DNA of 64,000 nt from Bacteroidota bacterium (GTDB lineage: Bacteria > Bacteroidota > Bacteroidia > B-17B0 > Aurantibacillaceae): positions 124,001-188,000 of the forward strand of contig JACCXH010000001.1 in NCBI GenBank assembly GCA_013697245.1, in the 5' to 3' direction. Each line of letters starts with the position of its first letter. Position 1 is the stretch's first letter. Of the stretch, positions 20,043 through 28,962 are shown in pieces. A model generated the notes under the pieces. The model did no database searches, was not told where the DNA came from, and was given only the letters and a program-made list of their open reading frames with translations. Both the position numbers and the translations under genes were made by a program.

Positions 20043-20071
20043 CAAAAATAAACAATATATATAAATTCAAA
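20043..20071 (-). promoter_or_regulatory. mqnA promoter
   Basis: Minus-strand TTTG (20071-20068), 17-base spacer, then TATTTTTG (20050-20043): both boxes match the Bacteroidota consensus. The predicted leader is about 16 bases. It overlaps the region needed by the divergent purM promoter. Confidence 0.65.
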
Positions 20072-20075
20072 TATT

Positions 20076-20083
20076 TATCTTTG
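20076..20083 (+). promoter_or_regulatory. purM -7 box
   Basis: TATCTTTG is a perfect TAnnTTTG box, nine bases before ATG 20093; no TTTG is found at the proper upstream distance. The predicted leader is only about six bases. It lies just five bases from the -33 box of mqnA on the other strand. Confidence 0.55.
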
Positions 20084-20092
20084 AGCAATATT

Positions 20093-21295
20093 ATGAGCGA
20101 TAACAAATATAATCTTCGTGGTGTTTCAGCATCTAAAGAAGATGTGCATGCCGCCATTGCTAATTTAGATAAAGGACTGTTTCCAAAAGCATTTTGCAAG
20201 ATAGTACCCGATCATTTGAGTGGAAGTAAAGATCATTGTTTAGTAATGCATGCCGATGGGGCCGGCACCAAATCTGCGTTGGCTTATATGTATTGGAAAG
20301 AGACAGGCGATCTTGGCGTTTGGAAAGGGATAGCGCAAGACGCAGTTATTATGAACCTGGACGATCTTATTTGTGTTGGCGCAACCGATAATATTTTATT
20401 ATCATCTACCATCGGTAGGAACAAGAATTTAATTACTGGCGAAGTTATTTCTGCAATTATAAATGGAACCGAAGAAGTACTAAAGAATTTAAGGGAAAAC
20501 GGGATATCTATTTCATCCACCGGTGGAGAAACCGCTGATGTGGGCGACCTTGTAAGAACATTAATAGTGGATAGTACCGTTATTTGCAGGATGGAAAGAA
20601 ATAAGGTTATTTCTAACGATGCAATTAAGGCAGGCAATGTCATTATAGGTTTGTGTAGTTACGGCAAAGCCAGTTACGAATCTGAATATAATGGTGGGAT
20701 GGGAAGTAACGGATTAACAAGTGCCAGGCACGATGTTTTTAATAAGAACCTTGCAAAAAATTTTCCTGAAAGTTTTGACGCAAGTTTGCCTGAAAGTGTA
20801 GTTTATACCGGCGGCCTAAACCTGACCGATAAAATTGAAGTGAGTTATACAAATTTAACCGGACAAATAATACAAGAAAAAATTGATGCCGGAAAATTGG
20901 TTTTATCGCCAACACGCACCTATGCACCAATTATTAAAAAAATTATTTCAGATCTTGGAAAAGAAATAGACGGCATTGTGCATTGCAGTGGGGGCGCACA
21001 AACCAAAGTATTGCATTTTTTAAATGAAGGCTTGCATGTAATTAAAGATAATTTATTTGAAGTGCCGCCTTTATTTAAAACCATACAAGAACAAAGTCAT
21101 ACTGAATATAAAGAAATGTATAAGGTCTTTAACATGGGGCACCGCATGGAAATTTATGCGGATGAAAAGTCTGCTGAAAAGATCATTGCCATTAGCAAAA
21201 GTTTTAATGTCGATGCAAAGATAATTGGCAGGGTAGAGAAGGGCGAAGGCAAAAAAGTAACTATAAATTCCGAATTCGGTACTTTTATTTACTAA
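20093..21295 (+). CDS. purM: Phosphoribosylformylglycinamidine cyclo-ligase (AIR synthase)
   Basis: 400 residues. It converts formylglycinamidine ribonucleotide to aminoimidazole ribonucleotide with ATP in purine synthesis. Recognised by MHADGAGTKSALAYMY, DLICVGATDNILLSSTIGRN, STGGETADVGDLVRT and VHCSGGAQTKVLHF. The ORF opens at TTG 20081, but that codon lies within the -7 box, so ATG 20093 is the start. Its last four bases overlap the convergent gene on the other strand. No other pur gene is adjacent. Confidence 0.92.
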   Translation: MSDNKYNLRGVSASKEDVHAAIANLDKGLFPKAFCKIVPDHLSGSKDHCLVMHADGAGTKSALAYMYWKETGDLGVWKGIAQDAVIMNLDDLICVGATDNILLSSTIGRNKNLITGEVISAIINGTEEVLKNLRENGISISSTGGETADVGDLVRTLIVDSTVICRMERNKVISNDAIKAGNVIIGLCSYGKASYESEYNGGMGSNGLTSARHDVFNKNLAKNFPESFDASLPESVVYTGGLNLTDKIEVSYTNLTGQIIQEKIDAGKLVLSPTRTYAPIIKKIISDLGKEIDGIVHCSGGAQTKVLHFLNEGLHVIKDNLFEVPPLFKTIQEQSHTEYKEMYKVFNMGHRMEIYADEKSAEKIIAISKSFNVDAKIIGRVEKGEGKKVTINSEFGTFIY

Positions 21296-23889
21296 AGTGC
21301 CACACAGTTTAACCTGAGGCCATCGGTTACGATCAAATATTTTTTATTATCGTTAAATAAATTACTGATGTACGGGAGCGCTGTTGCATGGAACGATTTT
21401 AATTTCTGTTTCAGCTGATCTAATAAGAACACTTCTTGTTTAGTATTACTGAATGCCAAAAACAAAGCATGGTTCTCATCACTATAAAAATCTGTTTGGC
21501 TTAATTCACTCTCAATTGTTTTTTCAAATAATAAATTACCATTTAAATTATACGCTAAGATCCCGTTTGGTTTGGTTACAATTACATCTATTGCTTTATT
21601 ATCATCAACAGCGCTAAATTTAATGGTTGAAGAGCCAATCTCTGCACCCAATTTTTCAATTACTTTTTTGTCAGAGAAAGAAATTTTATTTATTAAATTG
21701 TTCTTATCATCAATATAAATTAAATAGGTTGAGTTAATATTGTTGGTGGCGTCTACATAAAATGCCGGGCAATTCTCTATAGTTTTATTCTTTAAGCCAA
21801 TGCGGGCTTCGCCTTTCCTGCTGAAGGTGTATATCCTTCCTTCCTTGTCCGCGGTAATTAAATAATCGCTTAATCCTACTTTTGCATATTGAACTGAGAG
21901 AACAACCTCTCCGTCCGTTTTAACGGGAACAAACTTATCCACCTTTACTCCAAAAATAGAATAGTTATAGATCATTTTATTTTTGCAGGCAATAAATAAA
22001 CGATAATCCTTATCGTTATCATAATCCAATAAAGATAATTCAGAACTTGCGGCCGCAGGAAGTTTAACCGGATAACCGTTGACATAATTCCCGTTCCTGT
22101 CAATTAAATGCAGGTAATTCTCAGAGCTAAATAATAATTGGTATTTGTTATTTTTAAAAATGTCAACGGTAAAAATTTTAGAATTTATTTTTTCTTTTAG
22201 TTTTTTCTGCCACAAAATAGTTCCTTTTGCATTTATGAGATAAAACATTTTTTCATCATCCTGCACTACCAGTTCGTTCTCTTTTGTGAGGTGGTTTACA
22301 AAACCAGTGCCCGGCATGCTGGCGGGGGCATCCAGGTTTAGGGTCCACAGAACATTTTGCTCTTTGTTAACAGTTTCGGCTTCGTTCATTAAATGCCAGC
22401 GAAATTTAAAATTATTCTTATTGTTACTTACCGAGAAAGAAAAATGTTTAAAATTCTCGAAAGGATTTTTTTGTTCGCTAAGCCCGAAATTAAAAAAAGA
22501 AGTTATTTCACGTTTATTTTTATTTGGGGCCATATAAACCAGGTAATTAAAATCTTCAGAAATATTTTGATTCTTGTAAACAATAAAATTTTCATTTTTG
22601 GAAATAATAATTTCGTTCTTTAGATCAAAAAGTAAACGCAAAAGCTCTTCTTTGTTTTCTGAAAATATTAAATGCGAACGATATAGTGCAGCGTAATTTG
22701 TAAAGGCGCTAAAGAATGTTCCAAATAATTTTAGGTTTTTCGTTTTTAACTTATAAATAAAAACAGAATCATCCGCTACCAGCGAATCGCTCATAAAACC
22801 CAGGTGCTCAGCTGCTTTTGTGGTATCTGACACCTTAAGGAGAACAAATTTTTCGCCGGGTATCTTTGATTCAAAATTTACTAGGTAATTTTGTGCATTC
22901 TTGTAAAATTCATTTTCAACATTAAAAAGTGCTGTATCAGTTACGAGTTTCCAAAATTTAGAATTTTGAGCCGTCGTTATTTTATTTAAGTTCTTATTTA
23001 AATTTTCAAAAGAACTAAAGCCAAAAGCTTTAAATGAAGTTGTATTATTTGGTAAAAAATTCAAGAAATCCGCGCTTTGTGGATCCTGGTTGTATAGAGC
23101 GGAAATAATTTCTGAACTATCAGGCATTAAGTAACCGTTAAGCGTTAGCTGTGAAGGTTCAATATTAAAGTTACCTGCCGAAAAGGCGTTCTTACAAATT
23201 AGCGACAGATTTAATTTTATTGACGCCTTACTTTTGGCATACACCCGATGATCTAAATAAATGGACAATAAATTATTTTCTTCCAAAGTATTTTTAAAAG
23301 CAAGAAACGCTTTATTTTTATGAAGTTTAGGCTTTGCTTTATTTAAAGCAAGCTCAATAGTTGCAGGCATATTTGATATAAGAACGATACCCGAGTTTAA
23401 TGTAAAATAGAATTTATCTTTTTTATTTAAATTAAAACTATAAATATCATTTTCTGTTTTTTGTGCGTTTAAAATTTTAGCAAATTCGCCAATGATCAGT
23501 TCCTGGTTGCCTAATCGTTTGATGTTAAATGCAGCCAACCAGCTCAAATTTTTTTCATACAGCGCAAAGTGGATGTTGGTATTTTTCATCATTTGCGCAA
23601 GTAAACTATTGGCGGTAAAAACCGAATCAAAGGCGTTAAGGGTGTTGCAAAACAAATTGACATCGCTAAATAGTTTTAATTTATCGGCAATTAAACTTTG
23701 AGAATTTATTTTTTTATTTAGTTCAAAAAAATTGCCGGTGCTTAAATACACCAAACAATTGTCAGGTAAAACAGAAAGGGCTTCGACGGTTGGTTTTTTG
23801 CTATTCTTTAAGTCAATATATGCCCAGGTAGCAAATATCAATGCCGAAACAACAAACAAACTAAAAAGTATTTTTTTAAAGAGAGACAC
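21292..23889 (-). CDS. Large membrane-anchored protein with C-terminal beta-propeller-like region
   Basis: 865 residues with a GTG start (23889). One transmembrane helix near residues 5-25 is followed by a periplasmic region. Residues about 40-500 look like a domain scored against stress or envelope proteins of unknown function (many Phe/Asn-Lys repeats, no catalytic motif). From about 505 a WTLNLDAPASMPG start and repeated strands (ILWQKKL, YQLLFSS, YLITADKEGRIYTFSRKG) resemble a PQQ/WD-like propeller. Function is unknown; it is probably a periplasmic scaffold or sensor. It stands alone, convergent with purM. Confidence 0.75.
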   Translation of the reverse strand: MSLFKKILFSLFVVSALIFATWAYIDLKNSKKPTVEALSVLPDNCLVYLSTGNFFELNKKINSQSLIADKLKLFSDVNLFCNTLNAFDSVFTANSLLAQMMKNTNIHFALYEKNLSWLAAFNIKRLGNQELIIGEFAKILNAQKTENDIYSFNLNKKDKFYFTLNSGIVLISNMPATIELALNKAKPKLHKNKAFLAFKNTLEENNLLSIYLDHRVYAKSKASIKLNLSLICKNAFSAGNFNIEPSQLTLNGYLMPDSSEIISALYNQDPQSADFLNFLPNNTTSFKAFGFSSFENLNKNLNKITTAQNSKFWKLVTDTALFNVENEFYKNAQNYLVNFESKIPGEKFVLLKVSDTTKAAEHLGFMSDSLVADDSVFIYKLKTKNLKLFGTFFSAFTNYAALYRSHLIFSENKEELLRLLFDLKNEIIISKNENFIVYKNQNISEDFNYLVYMAPNKNKREITSFFNFGLSEQKNPFENFKHFSFSVSNNKNNFKFRWHLMNEAETVNKEQNVLWTLNLDAPASMPGTGFVNHLTKENELVVQDDEKMFYLINAKGTILWQKKLKEKINSKIFTVDIFKNNKYQLLFSSENYLHLIDRNGNYVNGYPVKLPAAASSELSLLDYDNDKDYRLFIACKNKMIYNYSIFGVKVDKFVPVKTDGEVVLSVQYAKVGLSDYLITADKEGRIYTFSRKGEARIGLKNKTIENCPAFYVDATNNINSTYLIYIDDKNNLINKISFSDKKVIEKLGAEIGSSTIKFSAVDDNKAIDVIVTKPNGILAYNLNGNLLFEKTIESELSQTDFYSDENHALFLAFSNTKQEVFLLDQLKQKLKSFHATALPYISNLFNDNKKYLIVTDGLRLNCVAL

Positions 23890-23999
23890 GATTTATCTAA
23901 ACTACAAAAATTTGCATTTCAAAAATGGAATAAAATAAATGAGTTTTACAGAAAATTTGTGCATTACTCTTTTTCCAATTCAAAGCCCGTGTCATATTA

Positions 24000-24602
24000 T
24001 TATTCAATATCCAATTCTAACTGTTTTGGCAATAACTGAAAAGTTAGTCGGTGTATAGGCGTTACGCCATGCTGTCGTATTGCCTCCCTGTGTTTTTTTG
24101 TGGGGTAACCCATATTGCTTTCCCAACTATATTGTGGATAGTTAACGGCCATTGTTTTCATAAGATCATCCCGGTATGTTTTTGCAAGGATGCTGGCTGC
24201 GGCGATACTTAAAAATTTCGCATCGCCCTTAATAATGCATTGATGTGGAATGTCTTTGTAAACTTTAAATCGATTACCATCTATCAGTAATAGCTCGGGC
24301 TTTACCTGCAGCCGATCAACTGCGCGGTGCATTCCTAAGAAAGAAGCGTTTAAGATATTTATCTCGTCAATTTCTTTATGGTCAACAACCCCTACAGCCC
24401 ATGCCAGTGCTGCGTTTTCAATTTCAGGCCGCAATTCGTAACGATCAACATCACTTAATTTTTTACTGTCGTTTAACCATTTATTCTTATATTTTTTTGG
24501 CAGAATTACAGCTGCAGCATAAACAGGGCCTGCCAGGCAACCCCTTCCGGCCTCATCGCAGCCGGCTTCCACTAAATTTTTATCGAAGTATGACTTAAGC
24601 AA
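24000..24602 (-). CDS. rnhB: Ribonuclease HII
   Basis: 200 residues, normal for RNase HII, which nicks RNA in RNA-DNA hybrids and removes misincorporated ribonucleotides. Active-site motif [19 protein letters not shown] gives Asp16 and Glu17; LLIDGNRF and [11 protein letters not shown] supply the remaining acidic residues. The start is TTG 24602 (no nearby ATG), three bases after the stop of the peroxiredoxin gene, so the two are probably translated together. Confidence 0.92.
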   Translation of the reverse strand: MLKSYFDKNLVEAGCDEAGRGCLAGPVYAAAVILPKKYKNKWLNDSKKLSDVDRYELRPEIENAALAWAVGVVDHKEIDEINILNASFLGMHRAVDRLQVKPELLLIDGNRFKVYKDIPHQCIIKGDAKFLSIAAASILAKTYRDDLMKTMAVNYPQYSWESNMGYPTKKHREAIRQHGVTPIHRLTFQLLPKQLELDIE

Positions 24603-24605
24603 GAT

Positions 24606-25076
24606 CTACTTTAGTTTTTCTAAACAAGCCTTTATGGCTTCAAAGTTAGGTAGATCGGTTGCTTTTTCTAATACTTCTGAGTATTGCACCATTCCGTTTT
24701 TATCCACCAAAAAGGCCGAACGCTTACTTACACCCTTCATTCCAAAAATAAAATCATCGTATAAGCAGCCATATGCTTCAGATGCTGTTTTATTAAAATC
24801 GCTTAAAAGATCAAAATTTAACTTTTGTTCTTCTTTATACTTGCCTAAAACAAATAAAGAGTCGATAGAAATGCCTAACACCAAGGCATTGAGGCTACTA
24901 TACATGTCTAAATTATCACGTACAGAACATAGTTCGGCGGTACAAGTGCCTGTGAATGCTAACGGAAAAAACAGTAAAAGCACATTTTTCCCTTTGTTTT
25001 CGCTTAATGTAACTTCTTTTTTTGCGGTATTAAATAATTTAAAATCGGGGGCGGGTTTATTAACTTCTATACTCAT
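24606..25076 (-). CDS. Peroxiredoxin of the AhpE/BCP-like type
   Basis: 156 residues with a thioredoxin fold. The peroxidatic site is FTGTCTAELCSVRDN: Thr-x-x-Cys, followed by a second Cys five residues on. It reduces hydroperoxides using a thiol partner. The short form without a C-terminal resolving domain points to the 1-Cys/atypical AhpE-like class. It is divergent from the second peroxiredoxin gene across 107 bases and overlapped by a same-length antisense ORF that I regard as a shadow. Confidence 0.88.
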   Translation of the reverse strand: MSIEVNKPAPDFKLFNTAKKEVTLSENKGKNVLLLFFPLAFTGTCTAELCSVRDNLDMYSSLNALVLGISIDSLFVLGKYKEEQKLNFDLLSDFNKTASEAYGCLYDDFIFGMKGVSKRSAFLVDKNGMVQYSEVLEKATDLPNFEAIKACLEKLK

Positions 25077-25183
25077 ACTAATAATTGTTAACTTGGTTAA
25101 TTTTAGGCAATAATACTTTAAATCTGTTTAAAAAGTAATTTATACTTTTACACAATATATTAAATCAATTAAAAATTATAAAT

Positions 25184-25816
25184 ATGTCAAGTTTAGTAGG
25201 AAAAAAAGCACCGTTCTTTAGAGCAGGCGCAGTTGTTAAAGGTGGAGAGATAGTTGCAGACTTCTCTTTAGACCAATATCTTGGAAAAAAACATGTCGTT
25301 TTCTTCTTTTACCCAAAAGATTTCACTTTTGTTTGCCCAACAGAGTTACATGCTTTTCAGGAAAAATTAAAAGAGTTCGAAAGCCGCAATTGTGCGGTAG
25401 TTGGTTGCAGTACGGATACTGAAGAAAGCCACTGGGGCTGGTTACAAATGGAGAAAAAAGCCGGTGGTATTAAAGGTGTTACTTATCCAATTGTTGCTGA
25501 CACTACAAAAACCATTTCGCTTAGTTATGGTACTTTGTTTGGCGATTACGATGTAAATGAAGATGGGGATCTTATCGCAACCGGACCTATGATCGCTTTT
25601 AGAGGTTTGTATTTGATCGATAAAGAAGGAACAGTTCGCCATCAATTGATCAATGATCTTCCTTTAGGACGCAATGTTGATGAGACTTTACGCATGGTAG
25701 ATGCTTTACAGTTCTTTGAACAAAATGGTGAGGTTTGCCCAGCCAACTGGACAAAAGGCAGCGAAGGTTTAAAAGATACCCACGCAGGTGTGGCAGATTA
25801 TTTAAGCAAACATTAA
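25184..25816 (+). CDS. Typical 2-Cys peroxiredoxin (AhpC/Tsa)
   Basis: 210 residues. The peroxidatic Cys lies in KDFTFVCPTELHAF and the resolving Cys in GEVCPANWTKG near residue 188, so this is a typical 2-Cys peroxiredoxin that reduces hydrogen peroxide and alkyl hydroperoxides as dimers or decamers. No ahpF is adjacent, so the reductant is likely thioredoxin or another system. Only a one-mismatch -7 sequence (TACTTTTA) is visible upstream. A good intrinsic terminator follows. Confidence 0.92.
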   Translation: MSSLVGKKAPFFRAGAVVKGGEIVADFSLDQYLGKKHVVFFFYPKDFTFVCPTELHAFQEKLKEFESRNCAVVGCSTDTEESHWGWLQMEKKAGGIKGVTYPIVADTTKTISLSYGTLFGDYDVNEDGDLIATGPMIAFRGLYLIDKEGTVRHQLINDLPLGRNVDETLRMVDALQFFEQNGEVCPANWTKGSEGLKDTHAGVADYLSKH

Positions 25817-25835
25817 ATATTAAAAAGATCAATTT

Positions 25836-25870
25836 AAAGCCAGACAGAAATGTTTGGCTTTTTTTGTTTT
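25836..25870 (+). terminator. Intrinsic terminator after the 2-Cys peroxiredoxin
   Basis: A stem AAAGCCAGAC / GTTTGGCTTT (one G-T wobble) with a six-base loop is followed by TTTTGTTTT. It ends transcription 20-50 bases after the peroxiredoxin stop. An ATG at 25850 lies within the hairpin, which argues against it as start of the next gene. Confidence 0.75.
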
Positions 25871-25888
25871 AAGTGGTATTTTCAATAC

Positions 25889-26590
25889 ATGAAATTACTT
25901 CTTTTAGTGATCTTTCAATTTAGCCTGACCTTTGCTTTTAGCCAGGAGATAGAAGTACTTAAAATATCTTCGTTTAAACACGATTATATTGTTACCGATC
26001 TTCAGTATCTCGAAGACATAAAAGATACAGCCAGAGTAGAATTTATTAAAGAAATTAAACTGAGCGGCGATCATCAGGATCTTTTAATAAATAACTGGTT
26101 CAATGCACTAAGATCAAAATCAAAGGAAAGTGGCGCTAATTTATATTATATAGAAGAAGTAACAGGAAATGAAACGACATACAGTATTACCATAAAACTT
26201 TTTTTTGCTGGTATCAATTTTATGAAAATAAATAAAACAAAGGCCAATAAGAATACGATCTATATTTTTAACCAAGGCCGTTCAAAAAATGATACTGCTA
26301 TTTTTTTTCTAAATCAAAAAAAGATTATTTTTGAGAACAAAAAATATTATGCTATTGCAACAAAACCGTATCAACTATATAACATTTCCCTAACTGCTAA
26401 AAAAAATTTCAAACATAATCATAGCTTTCCAAGAGATGCGGCATCTGTTTTTTACATTTTACCGGCCGACAAAAAAAGTGTCATAACAAACGGTGCGATT
26501 AATACACAGGGCTCAATTAATTTTAATAAAAAAAAACCAATTGAATGTGATTATAATTTGGGAAGATTTTTACTGGAGATCTACAAATAA
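25889..26590 (+). CDS. Exported protein of unknown function
   Basis: ATG 25889 gives 233 residues beginning with a signal peptide (LLLVIFQFSLTFAFSQ). The mature part is Lys/Asn/Ile-rich with no motif I recognise. The ORF can be extended to 25850, but that start is in the terminator stem of the previous gene. The hairpin repeat cluster begins right at its stop codon. No promoter match is obvious. Confidence 0.65.
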   Translation: MKLLLLVIFQFSLTFAFSQEIEVLKISSFKHDYIVTDLQYLEDIKDTARVEFIKEIKLSGDHQDLLINNWFNALRSKSKESGANLYYIEEVTGNETTYSITIKLFFAGINFMKINKTKANKNTIYIFNQGRSKNDTAIFFLNQKKIIFENKKYYAIATKPYQLYNISLTAKKNFKHNHSFPRDAASVFYILPADKKSVITNGAINTQGSINFNKKKPIECDYNLGRFLLEIYK

Positions 26591-26751
26591 TATTTCGTCC
26601 CTACGGGACTTCTCAATTTTTGTATTTGTTGCTACCTATATTTTGTCCCTACGGGACAAAAATTAATATGTTAATCTTTTTTAAATCCCATTAGGGATTA
26701 AATATTGTAGAACTAGAATGAAGGTGGCATTAAGTCCCGTAGGGACGAAAT
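26591..26751. repeat. Cluster of four short palindromes (REPIN-like)
   Basis: Four hairpins lie between two convergent genes. Units 1 (26597-26609), 2 (26645-26657) and 4 (26734-26746) share the core GTCCC-3 bases-GGGAC; unit 4 is the reverse complement of unit 1, the match extending over 20 bases (26592-26611 against 26732-26751). Unit 2 is flanked by TTTT/AAAA so the stem reaches nine pairs. Unit 3 (26684-26699) is a related AATCCC/GGGATT hairpin. Inverted pairs of this kind resemble REP/REPIN elements, which RAYT transposases mobilise; no such gene is in the window. Confidence 0.75.
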
Positions 26752-26764
26752 AAATAAACTTAAA

Positions 26765-27829
26765 TTAGGCATCGTAATCAATAACCACTTTTTCCGTTAA
26801 AGGGTGTGACTGGCAGGTTAAAATAAAACCTTCTTCTACCTCTGCATCTGTTAATGCAAAATTAGCATCCATTTTTACTTTGCCTTCTAAAACTTTTGCG
26901 CGACAAGTGCAACAAACTGCCCCTTTACAGCTAAAAGGGGCGTCAACACCGGCCTCTATGGCGGCATCTAAAATAGTGATACTACTTGTTTTTAATTCAA
27001 AGTTAGTTTCAATGCCATACTGCATTACGGTAATCTTTGATTTCACATCAGCGCCAAGCGCATTGTTTTCTGCTTTATTAACCGCATCAATTACAGCCGT
27101 AAAATATTCGATATGAATTTTTTCTTTCGCAATTTTTAAACTTTCTAAAGTAGTTTTTACATTTTCCATCATCGGCCCTGGACCACAAATAAAATAGTCA
27201 TCGGCATTTATACCGCCAAAACTCTCTATTAAAGCTATGGCTTTGTCTGGCGTAATAATTCCTGTTTGTAGATCAGAAATTTTAGTTTGTGGCTTATCAA
27301 AAACATAAGCCACTTTTAAATTTGGATTATTATTTGCTAAAGCATCTATTTCTGTTTTAAAAATTGTTGATGCTTCGTCTTTATTTGCATAGATCAATGT
27401 AACGGTACTTTGTTTTTCAACATATAAAATGCTTTTAACAATGCTCATCATAGGTGTAATTCCACTTCCACCGGCAAACAAAACATATTTTTTCTTATTT
27501 CCACCCGAAAGAACAGAATAGAAAGAACCCATAGGCGTCATCACATCTATAGTAGCACCAACTTTTAATTCGCCGTTAATGTACGTTGACATTTTACCGC
27601 CTTTTACCGCTTTTATGGCAACACGCAATTCCTTTTCATATGGACTTGAGCATAAACTGTAAGAACGGCGGATCTCTTCTCCGCCAACGGTCATTTTTAA
27701 GGTAATATATTGCCCTTGCTTAAACTGGTATTCAGGTTGTTGCTGAGGAGGAACTTCAAAAGCCACCGAAACCGCATCAGAAGTTTCGCGCTTAATATCT
27801 TTAACCTTTAAGGTGTGAAAACGTGCCAT
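26765..27829 (-). CDS. paaE: Phenylacetyl-CoA epoxidase reductase subunit
   Basis: 354 residues: an N-terminal ferredoxin-reductase FAD domain (RRSYSLCSSP, KGGKMSTYIN), an NAD(P)H-binding domain (FAGGSGITPMMSI, DYFICGPGPMM) and a C-terminal plant-type [2Fe-2S] domain with SCKGAVCCTCRAK and a final Cys in ILTCQSHP. It passes electrons from NADPH to the diiron site of the PaaAC core during epoxidation of phenylacetyl-CoA. Unlike the paaABCDE order of enteric bacteria, paaE is transcribed away from paaABC, from its own promoter across a 150-bp gap. Confidence 0.93.
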   Translation of the reverse strand: MARFHTLKVKDIKRETSDAVSVAFEVPPQQQPEYQFKQGQYITLKMTVGGEEIRRSYSLCSSPYEKELRVAIKAVKGGKMSTYINGELKVGATIDVMTPMGSFYSVLSGGNKKKYVLFAGGSGITPMMSIVKSILYVEKQSTVTLIYANKDEASTIFKTEIDALANNNPNLKVAYVFDKPQTKISDLQTGIITPDKAIALIESFGGINADDYFICGPGPMMENVKTTLESLKIAKEKIHIEYFTAVIDAVNKAENNALGADVKSKITVMQYGIETNFELKTSSITILDAAIEAGVDAPFSCKGAVCCTCRAKVLEGKVKMDANFALTDAEVEEGFILTCQSHPLTEKVVIDYDA

Positions 27830-27848
27830 AATTTTGATAAATAGTGTG

Positions 27849-27856
27849 CAAAAATA
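27849..27856 (-). promoter_or_regulatory. paaE -7 box
   Basis: Minus-strand TATTTTTG, a perfect TAnnTTTG, 19 bases before ATG 27829 (leader about 16 bases). No exact TTTG is seen at the -33 distance. Confidence 0.55.
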
Positions 27857-27903
27857 GGGCTTTAGGAGGGATAAAAAAATTTATTTGATAATACGACCAA
27901 GGT

Positions 27904-27948
27904 ACCGTATAAATCCACCAATTTTTTGGATTAAAACCGCATAAATCC
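27904..27948 (+). promoter_or_regulatory. Direct-repeat candidate operator of paaA
   Basis: ACCGTATAAATCC (27904-27916) and ACCGCATAAATCC (27936-27948) differ at one of 13 positions and start 32 bases apart, about three helical turns. One copy precedes the -33 box, the other fills the spacer up to the -7 box. A short inverted pair, ATACG/CGTAT (27891-27895, 27906-27910), overlaps the first copy. This placement is what a transcription factor binding site would show. Confidence 0.5.
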
Positions 27949-27956
27949 TATCTTTG
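27925..27956 (+). promoter_or_regulatory. paaA promoter
   Basis: TTTG (27925-27928), 20-base spacer, TATCTTTG (27949-27956): full match to the Bacteroidota consensus. The start point should fall near 27960, giving a leader of about 20 bases before ATG 27980. The TTG at 27971 is therefore less likely as the start. Confidence 0.7.
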
Positions 27957-27979
27957 TAGGAACTATTACCTTGTTAAAT

Positions 27980-28921
27980 ATGGGAGTTATAAATTTTGAA
28001 GAGCTTTTTGAGTCCAAATTGGCCAAAAACGATATAATTGAACCAAAGGATTGGATGCCTGATAATTACCGTAAGCATTTGATCCGTCAAATATCACAAC
28101 ATGCGCATAGCGAAATTGTTGGTATGTTGCCGGAAGGTAATTGGATAACCCGTGCCCCAAGCTTGCGTGCCAAATTGGTGCTTTTAGCAAAGGTGCAGGA
28201 TGAAGGCGGACATGGATTATATTTATACACAGCAGCCGAATCGCTTGGCACAAGCCGCGATGAGATGTTAGACGCTTTACTTACCGGAAAAGCAAAATAT
28301 TCTTCTATTTTTAATTACCCCACTTTAACCTGGGCTGATGTTGGCGCAGTGGGTTGGTTGGTAGATGGCGCAGCCATTATGAATCAGGTAATGTTACAAC
28401 GTACATCTTACGGGCCTTATGCCCGTGCAATGGTGCGTATTTGTAAAGAAGAAAGTTTTCACCAACGCCAGGGATATGAATTAATGACGCATTTGGCTTT
28501 TGGTACGCCGGCTCAAAAAGAAATGGCGCAGGATGCTTTAAACCGTTGGTGGTACCCGACGTTAATGATGTTTGGCCCGCCGGATGTTGAAAGTCCCAAT
28601 AGCGAAAATGCAATTAAATGGCGTATCAAGCGCGAAACAAATGATGAATTACGTCAGCGTTTTGTGAATCAAAGCATGCCTCAAATAGAATATTTAGGAT
28701 TAACAGTTCCGGATAAGAATTTAAAATGGAACGAAACAAAAAAAGGCTACGATTTTAGTGAGCCGGATTGGACAGAATTCAAAGCAGTGATAAAAGGTAA
28801 CGGGCCTTGTAACAAAGAACGTTTGGCGTCGCGCAATAAATCTCATAATGAAGGCGCATGGGTAAGAGAAGCAGCAACTGCTTACGCAAAAAAACAAAAT
28901 GAAAATTACGAAGCGGCGTAA
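27980..28921 (+). CDS. paaA: 1,2-phenylacetyl-CoA epoxidase catalytic subunit A
   Basis: 313 residues from ATG 27980. PaaA is the diiron oxygenase subunit that epoxidises the ring of phenylacetyl-CoA. Diiron ligand helices are visible: the [13 protein letters not shown] region, [13 protein letters not shown] (Glu and His) and [13 protein letters not shown] (Glu and His), along with [14 protein letters not shown], which is highly conserved in PaaA. paaB follows after 41 bases. Confidence 0.95.
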   Translation: MGVINFEELFESKLAKNDIIEPKDWMPDNYRKHLIRQISQHAHSEIVGMLPEGNWITRAPSLRAKLVLLAKVQDEGGHGLYLYTAAESLGTSRDEMLDALLTGKAKYSSIFNYPTLTWADVGAVGWLVDGAAIMNQVMLQRTSYGPYARAMVRICKEESFHQRQGYELMTHLAFGTPAQKEMAQDALNRWWYPTLMMFGPPDVESPNSENAIKWRIKRETNDELRQRFVNQSMPQIEYLGLTVPDKNLKWNETKKGYDFSEPDWTEFKAVIKGNGPCNKERLASRNKSHNEGAWVREAATAYAKKQNENYEAA

Positions 28922-28962
28922 GAAATAATTAAAAGAAAAGGTTTAGATACCACGAAAATAAT

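Noticed and set aside
24634-25113. A 159-codon plus-strand ORF over the AhpE-like peroxiredoxin
   Set aside because: It is fully antisense to a clear enzyme gene and encodes no recognisable motif; it arises from codon use of the opposite strand.
26591-26751. CRISPR array
   Set aside because: Only four units, unequal spacing, both orientations and no spacers of constant length or cas genes.
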